The notes under the pieces are model-generated. The model was not told where the DNA came from and made no database searches. It saw nothing but the letters and a program-made list of their open reading frames with translations. The position numbers and the translations under genes were made by a program. 64,000 nucleotides of DNA, taken from NCBI RefSeq assembly GCF_036173065.1, contig NZ_CP108041.1:372001-436000 (forward strand), in the 5' to 3' direction. Source of the DNA: Rhodococcus sp. NBC_00297. GTDB taxonomy: Bacteria > Actinomycetota > Actinomycetes > Mycobacteriales > Mycobacteriaceae. This document shows, one piece after another, positions 59,623 to 64,000 of the stretch (its first letter is position 1; every line of letters starts with the position of its first letter).

Positions 59623-60602
59623 TCCTCACCCTGACGGCCAACCCCAGCATGGATCGCACGGTCTCCCTCGACGTGCCGTTGGTGCGCGGATCGGTGCATC
59701 GCAGCGCACTGACCACGACGGAGCCCGGCGGCAAGGGGGTCAACGTCGCACGCGTCGTCACCTCCGCCGGACGGACCGCCACAGCGGTGCTCCCGTGCAG
59801 CGGTTCCGATCCGCTGCTCAGCGCGCTCGGCACCCTGGGAGTCCGGTACCACGCCGTACCCACGTCGGGTGTCGCGCGCACGAACCTGACCATCAGCGAG
59901 TCCGACGGCACGACGACCAAGATCAACGAGCCCGGGGCCGGACTCGCGCCCGAGACGGTCGACGCCCTGATGGCGTCCGTCCTGGAACTCGCGCAGCGCG
60001 CCGACTGGGTCGTCCTGTCCGGATCGATCCCGCCCGGAATCGACGCCACCTGGTACGGCCGCCTCGTCACCGCGCTGCACGAGGTGTCGGCCAAGGTCGC
60101 GGTGGACACCTCCGACGATCCGCTCTCGGCACTCGCCGCCGGCTTCCCGGCGACGGCACCCGATCTGATCAAGCCGAACGCGGAAGAACTCGCGCACCTC
60201 ACCGGCCACGACGGCGCCATGCTCGAAGCCAGTGCCGCACAGGGTGACCCGTATCCCACGGTCGAGGCCGCGCGCGTTCTCGTCGACCGCGGAGTGGCTG
60301 CCGTCCTGGCGACACTCGGTGGGTCCGGGGCCGTCCTGGTCACCGCGACAGGGTCGTGGTTCGCCACCCCTCCCCCGATCACCCCGCGAAGCACCGTCGG
60401 CGCGGGCGACTCGTCGTTGGCCGGATACATCCTGGCCGATCTCGACGGCGAGGACGGTGCCGGTCGACTCGCCCGGGCCGTCGCCTACGGATCCGCAGCC
60501 GCCGCCCTACCGGGCACCCGGTTGCCGACGCCGTCCGACGTCGACGTCACTGCCGTCCCCGTCCACACCCTCGACTCGTCACCCGCCGTACCCCAGTCCT
60601 GA
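59619..60602 (+). CDS. fruK: 1-phosphofructokinase
   Basis: 327 residues, PfkB family. ILTLTANPSMDRTVSLDVPL (~2-21), TTEPGGKGVNVARVVTSAGR (GG switch), TKINEPGAGLAPETVDALM, LSGSIPPGIDATWYGRLVTA, LIKPNAEELAHLTGHDG and RSTVGAGDSSLAGYILADLD (GAGDS catalytic Asp). It phosphorylates fructose-1-phosphate to fructose-1,6-bisphosphate. ATG 59619 overlaps the fruR stop (ATGA). Near its end lies a duplicated CCCCAGTCCTGA (16-base offset) in the gap to fruA. Confidence 0.93.
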   Translation: MILTLTANPSMDRTVSLDVPLVRGSVHRSALTTTEPGGKGVNVARVVTSAGRTATAVLPCSGSDPLLSALGTLGVRYHAVPTSGVARTNLTISESDGTTTKINEPGAGLAPETVDALMASVLELAQRADWVVLSGSIPPGIDATWYGRLVTALHEVSAKVAVDTSDDPLSALAAGFPATAPDLIKPNAEELAHLTGHDGAMLEASAAQGDPYPTVEAARVLVDRGVAAVLATLGGSGAVLVTATGSWFATPPPITPRSTVGAGDSSLAGYILADLDGEDGAGRLARAVAYGSAAAALPGTRLPTPSDVDVTAVPVHTLDSSPAVPQS

Positions 60603-60652
60603 AAACCCCAGTCCTGATCCCCCAGCTCCACTCCACTCCCAGAGGAAACGAC

Positions 60653-62689
60653 ATGTCCAGTCCCACCACGGCTCACGATGCCAAGCCCGGCATCATCGCC
60701 GAGGACCTCATCCTGCTCGACGCCGATCTCGGCTCGACGAAGGACGATGTCATCGCCCGCCTCGCTCGCGTCCTCACCGACGCGGGCCGTGCATCGGATG
60801 CCGACGCCCTGCGCGACGCCGCGATGGCTCGTGAGGCGCAGTCGGCCACCGGCCTGCCCGGCGGCATCGCGATTCCACACTGCCGCTCCGCCGCGGTCAC
60901 GACGGCATCGCTCGGATTCGCTCGCCTGAACCCGAAGGTCGAGTTCGGCGCACCCGACGGCGACGCGGACCTGGTCTTCCTCATCGCCGCACCGGACGGC
61001 GCAGGCGCGGAGCACATGAAGCTGCTGTCCTCGCTCGCTCGCGCGCTGGTCAAGCCCGCGTTCGTGACGTCGCTGCGCGAGGCCGCCACCCCCGCCGACG
61101 TCGTCGCACTGGTCGAGGGTGTCCTGGCCCCGAAAGCTCCGAAGGCCGCTGCCCCCGTCACCACCACGAAGACCGCTCCTCCCGCTCCGACCGCCACGGC
61201 GGACGCTGCCAAGCACATCGTCGCCATCACCGCGTGCCCCACCGGCATCGCCCACACCTACATGGCTGCCGACTCCCTCAAGGACGCCGGCGACCGTGCG
61301 GGCGTCACCGTGCACGTCGAGACGCAGGGCTCGAGCGGCTCCACGGCACTGGACCCGGCTCTCATCGCGTCGGCCGAGGCCGTCATCTTCGCCACCGACG
61401 TGGGCGTCAAGGGCCGCGAGCGCTTCGCGGGCAAGCCTGTCATCGAGTCCGGCGTCAAGCGCGCGATCAACGAGCCCGACAAGATGGTTGCCGAGGCTCT
61501 GCGCGCCGGCGGTGACCCGAACGCCGCACGCGTCTCCGGTACCGCACCGGGAGCGTCCGCTGCCGCCGCTGCCGGTGGACTCGGCTGGGGCACGCGGTTG
61601 CGCCAGATCCTCCTGACCGGTGTCAGTTACATGATCCCGTTCGTCGCGGCCGGTGGACTCCTCATCGCCCTCGGCTTCCTTCTCGGTGGATACGAGATCA
61701 AGGGTGTCGCCGAGGACATCATGACCAACAACAGCCTCACCAACCTGCCCGACGGCGGGCTCCGCATCTTCATCGGTGCGGTGCTGTTCCAGCTCGGCGG
61801 CCTGGCCTTCGGCTTCCTCGTCCCGGCTCTGTCCGGTTACATCGCCTTCGCCATTGCGGACCGTCCCGGTCTGGCACCCGGCTTCACCGCCGGTGCGGTG
61901 GCCCTGTTCGTCGGTGCCGGCTTCATCGGTGGCCTCGTCGGTGGCCTCATCGCCGGCTTCGTGGCGCTGTGGATCAGCCGGATCGCGGTGCCGCCGTGGC
62001 TGCGTGGCCTGATGCCCGTCGTCATCATCCCGCTGGGAGCGACCCTCGTCGTCGGCGGTCTGATGTTCCTCGTGCTGGGTCGCCCGCTCGCTGCCATCAC
62101 CACCGGCCTGACCAACTTCCTCAACGGCCTCTCGGGCTCGTCGGTCATCATCCTCGGCATCATCCTGGGCCTCATGATGTGCTTCGACCTCGGTGGACCG
62201 GTGAACAAGGCCGCCTACGCCTTCGCCACCGCCGGGCTCAGCGTCGACAACGAGGCATCGCTGCGCATCATGGCCGCCGTCATGGCTGCCGGTATGGTTC
62301 CCCCGCTCGCCATGGCACTCTCGTCGACTCTGCGACCGAAGCTCTACAGCGAGGCAGAGCGCGAGAACGGCAAGGCTGCATGGCTTCTCGGAGCTGCGTT
62401 CATCTCCGAGGGTGCGATCCCGTTCGCCGCGACCGACCCTCTACGTGTCATCCCCTCGATGATGGCCGGCGGCGCTGTGACCGGCGCCCTGATCATGTCC
62501 TTCGGGACGACGCTCAGCGCACCCCACGGCGGACTGCTCGTGTTCTTCGCGATGAACAACTTCTTCCTGTTCCTGCTGGCTCTGGCGATCGGCACCGTGG
62601 TCTCCGCGGCGCTCATCACCGCAGCCAAGCAGTTCGCCGGCAAGAAGCCTGCGGAGATCGTCGACGAACCCGTCGCCGTCGCAGCCTGA
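60653..62689 (+). CDS. fruA: PTS fructose transporter EIIABC
   Basis: 678 residues, domain order IIA-IIB-IIC. IIA ~15-155 with His76 (IAIPHCRS); Ala/Pro/Thr linker ~160-183; IIB ~185-285 with active Cys ~195 (ITACPTGIAHTYMAADSL); IIC ~305-665 with about 9-10 helices (LTGVSYMIPFVAAGGLLIAL GFLLGG, LGGPVNKAAYAFATAGLS, GAAFISEGAIPFAATDPLRV, SAPHGGLLVFFAMNN). It imports fructose as fructose-1-phosphate. ATG 60653 with AGAGGAAA. Followed by ptsH 73 bp downstream. Confidence 0.95.
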   Translation: MSSPTTAHDAKPGIIAEDLILLDADLGSTKDDVIARLARVLTDAGRASDADALRDAAMAREAQSATGLPGGIAIPHCRSAAVTTASLGFARLNPKVEFGAPDGDADLVFLIAAPDGAGAEHMKLLSSLARALVKPAFVTSLREAATPADVVALVEGVLAPKAPKAAAPVTTTKTAPPAPTATADAAKHIVAITACPTGIAHTYMAADSLKDAGDRAGVTVHVETQGSSGSTALDPALIASAEAVIFATDVGVKGRERFAGKPVIESGVKRAINEPDKMVAEALRAGGDPNAARVSGTAPGASAAAAAGGLGWGTRLRQILLTGVSYMIPFVAAGGLLIALGFLLGGYEIKGVAEDIMTNNSLTNLPDGGLRIFIGAVLFQLGGLAFGFLVPALSGYIAFAIADRPGLAPGFTAGAVALFVGAGFIGGLVGGLIAGFVALWISRIAVPPWLRGLMPVVIIPLGATLVVGGLMFLVLGRPLAAITTGLTNFLNGLSGSSVIILGIILGLMMCFDLGGPVNKAAYAFATAGLSVDNEASLRIMAAVMAAGMVPPLAMALSSTLRPKLYSEAERENGKAAWLLGAAFISEGAIPFAATDPLRVIPSMMAGGAVTGALIMSFGTTLSAPHGGLLVFFAMNNFFLFLLALAIGTVVSAALITAAKQFAGKKPAEIVDEPVAVAA

Positions 62690-62762
62690 CACCCACGTCA
62701 CCACCCCCACAGCTGGCAGTATCGACACCAGCACTCACCTGACGAAGAAGGAGATCACCACG

Positions 62763-63020
62763 ATGCCCAGCACCACGGTCACGGTCGGATCCGCCATCGG
62801 CCTGCACGCCCGTCCCGCCGCCGTCATCGCCGAGGCGGTCGCCGACTCCGGCGTCGACGTCACCCTCGAGGTGGAGGGCGAAGAGGCCGTCGACGGCGGC
62901 TCCGCGCTCATGATCATGACGCTGGGGGCCACCAAGGGCACCGAGGTCACGATCACCAGCGACGATCAGGCCACGCTCGACAAGGTGGCCGCACTGGTCG
63001 CGTCGGACCTCGACGCCTGA
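62763..63020 (+). CDS. ptsH: PTS phosphocarrier protein HPr
   Basis: 85 residues. VTVGSAIGLHARPAAVIAEA with His15, the site phosphorylated by enzyme I, and DGGSALMIMTLGATKG with Ser48 at the regulatory-serine position. It carries phosphate to EIIA of FruA. ATG 62763 with GAAGGAGAT. Last gene of the fructose cluster; with divergent ptsI it completes a full PTS chain. Confidence 0.95.
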   Translation: MPSTTVTVGSAIGLHARPAAVIAEAVADSGVDVTLEVEGEEAVDGGSALMIMTLGATKGTEVTITSDDQATLDKVAALVASDLDA

Positions 63021-63034
63021 TCTTCCGCACAGAC

Positions 63035-63069
63035 GACGACGGCCCCCACACACCGTGGGGGCCGTCGTC
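63035..63069. terminator. Perfect 15-bp hairpin terminator after ptsH
   Basis: Arms 63035-63049 and 63055-63069, loop ACACC; 14 bases after the ptsH stop, closing the fructose operon and the convergent gene ending at 63086. Confidence 0.9.
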
Positions 63070-63085
63070 ATGTGTGCTTCTGTGT

Positions 63086-64000
63086 CTACCGCGACCGGAA
63101 CAGTCGACGCACGAAGAACAGGGTCAGCACCACGACCACACCGACCGACGCCGCGGCGGCGATCAACGGAACGAGGATGGACCCGGTGGGCTCGGCGGGT
63201 GCTTCGGAGTCCGCGGTCTCGGTGGCCTCCGGGCCGGCCTCGGCGGAGGGTGCCACATCGCGCAGGACGAGGACGGCGGGACGAGCTGCAGCCGTGTCCA
63301 CACCCTGCTCGGACCCGAGCAGCACCTCGTCGTCCGAGGTGAAGGCGATCGACTCGCCCTGCGGCTGCGGCGGGAGCGCGACGACGCGGGCGGGGGCCGA
63401 TGCGAAGGCCGCGGCCACGTCACCGTCCCGCACGGACCACAGGTACAGATCGGTGTAGGTACGCACGGCAGCGATGGACCCGTCTGCGCTCACGGCGCCG
63501 CCGGTGACCAGGCGACTGCCGTCGAGCAGCGGCGGACCCCCGGGTGTGGTCGTCGCGGACGGCGCGAAGTCGGCCACGCGGCGCAGCGGGGTGGGACCGG
63601 GACTCGGGAGATCGGACACCGACGAGTCCGCGGTGTACACGGCACCGGTTCCGAGACCGTCCTTCGTGACGACGACGGGACGGCCGTCGGGCCCGATGAG
63701 GAGTGCTTCGGCATCGTGCGCACCGTCGGGATAGGTGAGCCGGTGCAGTTCACCGGCACCACCGGCCGCAGGATCCATCCGGGTGAGGGCCACGGCGTCG
63801 CGTCGACGGTCGTTGTCGCCGATGTCCGCGAGCCACAACGACCCCTCGAACGACGAGAGATCCTCGACGTCGTACGGATCCACCGGATTCGGAAGCCACT
63901 CCGCGACAGCACACTCGGAGTCGAGGCGCGCAACACGGTCGTCGGCGCCGCTGTCCCCGATCGCGTACACCGTCCCGTCGAGCACCGTCATACCCGAGAG
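63086..64000 (-). CDS. Membrane-anchored secreted protein with repetitive beta-type domain (partial)
   Basis: At least 305 residues; the frame stays open to the window end (an ATG at 63991 exists but a signal peptide would be expected upstream). VYAIGDSGADDRVARLDSEC, LSSFEGSLWLADIGDNDRRR, LTYPDGAHDAEALLIGPDGR, VRTYTDLYLWSVRDGDVAAA, GESIAFTSDDEVLLGSEQGV suggest a beta-propeller-like (NHL/esterase-like) domain. A Glu/Ala-rich stalk (~245-268) and a C-terminal helix (VPLIAAAASVGVVVVLTLFF) with basic RRLFRSR end anchor it outside the membrane. Function unknown. Confidence 0.75.
   Translation of the reverse strand, partial: LSGMTVLDGTVYAIGDSGADDRVARLDSECAVAEWLPNPVDPYDVEDLSSFEGSLWLADIGDNDRRRDAVALTRMDPAAGGAGELHRLTYPDGAHDAEALLIGPDGRPVVVTKDGLGTGAVYTADSSVSDLPSPGPTPLRRVADFAPSATTTPGGPPLLDGSRLVTGGAVSADGSIAAVRTYTDLYLWSVRDGDVAAAFASAPARVVALPPQPQGESIAFTSDDEVLLGSEQGVDTAAARPAVLVLRDVAPSAEAGPEATETADSEAPAEPTGSILVPLIAAAASVGVVVVLTLFFVRRLFRSR

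Overview
The window is a high-GC (high-sixties percent by eye) actinobacterial chromosome segment, almost certainly from Rhodococcus or a close relative in the Mycobacteriales. Three things support this: the gene order follows the conserved sigA-sigB-ideR-lexA neighbourhood of Mycobacterium and Corynebacterium; mycothiol-dependent formaldehyde detoxification is present; and many starts are GTG, with actinobacterial -10 elements placed 6-7 bases before the start codon. About 60 protein genes are densely packed on both strands. I saw no tRNA, rRNA, CRISPR array, IS element or prophage.

Layout. 1-4037: an RNA methyltransferase (cut by the window edge), a KimA-like potassium permease and the two divergent RCK proteins CeoB/CeoC. 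4061-11549: small conserved mycobacterial-type genes (DUF3159, OB-fold, alpha/beta, DUF3710, dut, DUF3093, DUF4193, cei), then suhB and ppgK. 11797-21561: sigA, a DUF952/EamA pair, a UvrB/ResIII-type helicase, YihY, DUF3039, DUF3099, a methyltransferase and sigB. 21625-27499: a fused lysine acetyltransferase/CoA-ligase-like gene with the deacetylase acuC, then ideR and galE. 27509-34029: DUF4192, dtd, a TRIC channel, a lipoprotein, the mycothiol formaldehyde dehydrogenase/MBL pair and sthA. 34179-39493: PAC2, a hydrolase, a DUF3516 helicase and a PhzF-like protein.

39490-46639 is a less conserved block: a permuted NlpC/P60-like protein with a tiny membrane protein back to back, SDR and RibD-like reductases, zapE, a class III aminotransferase with a small partner, a Pr6Pr membrane protein, and an XRE repressor divergent from an M24 peptidase with two operator-like palindromes. 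46660-54997 returns to conserved order: hrpA, nrdR, a DivS/ChiZ-like SOS protein divergent from lexA, an acyl-CoA dehydrogenase, a small ADP-ribosyltransferase-like protein and yigZ. 55007-63020 carries a uracil permease, a 31-bp tandem repeat, ptsI, and the divergent fructose operon fruR-fruK-fruA-ptsH. The window ends inside a membrane-anchored surface protein.

The genes form four recognisable programmes: stress and metal regulation (sigA, sigB, ideR, lexA, nrdR), potassium and redox homeostasis (KimA-like/CeoBC, sthA, mscR/MBL), protein acetylation (Pat-like/acuC) and fructose uptake (PTS). The main non-gene signals are a recurrent leaderless promoter pattern, stop codons built into -10 hexamers, a symmetric divergent -35 palindrome, and paired XRE operators.
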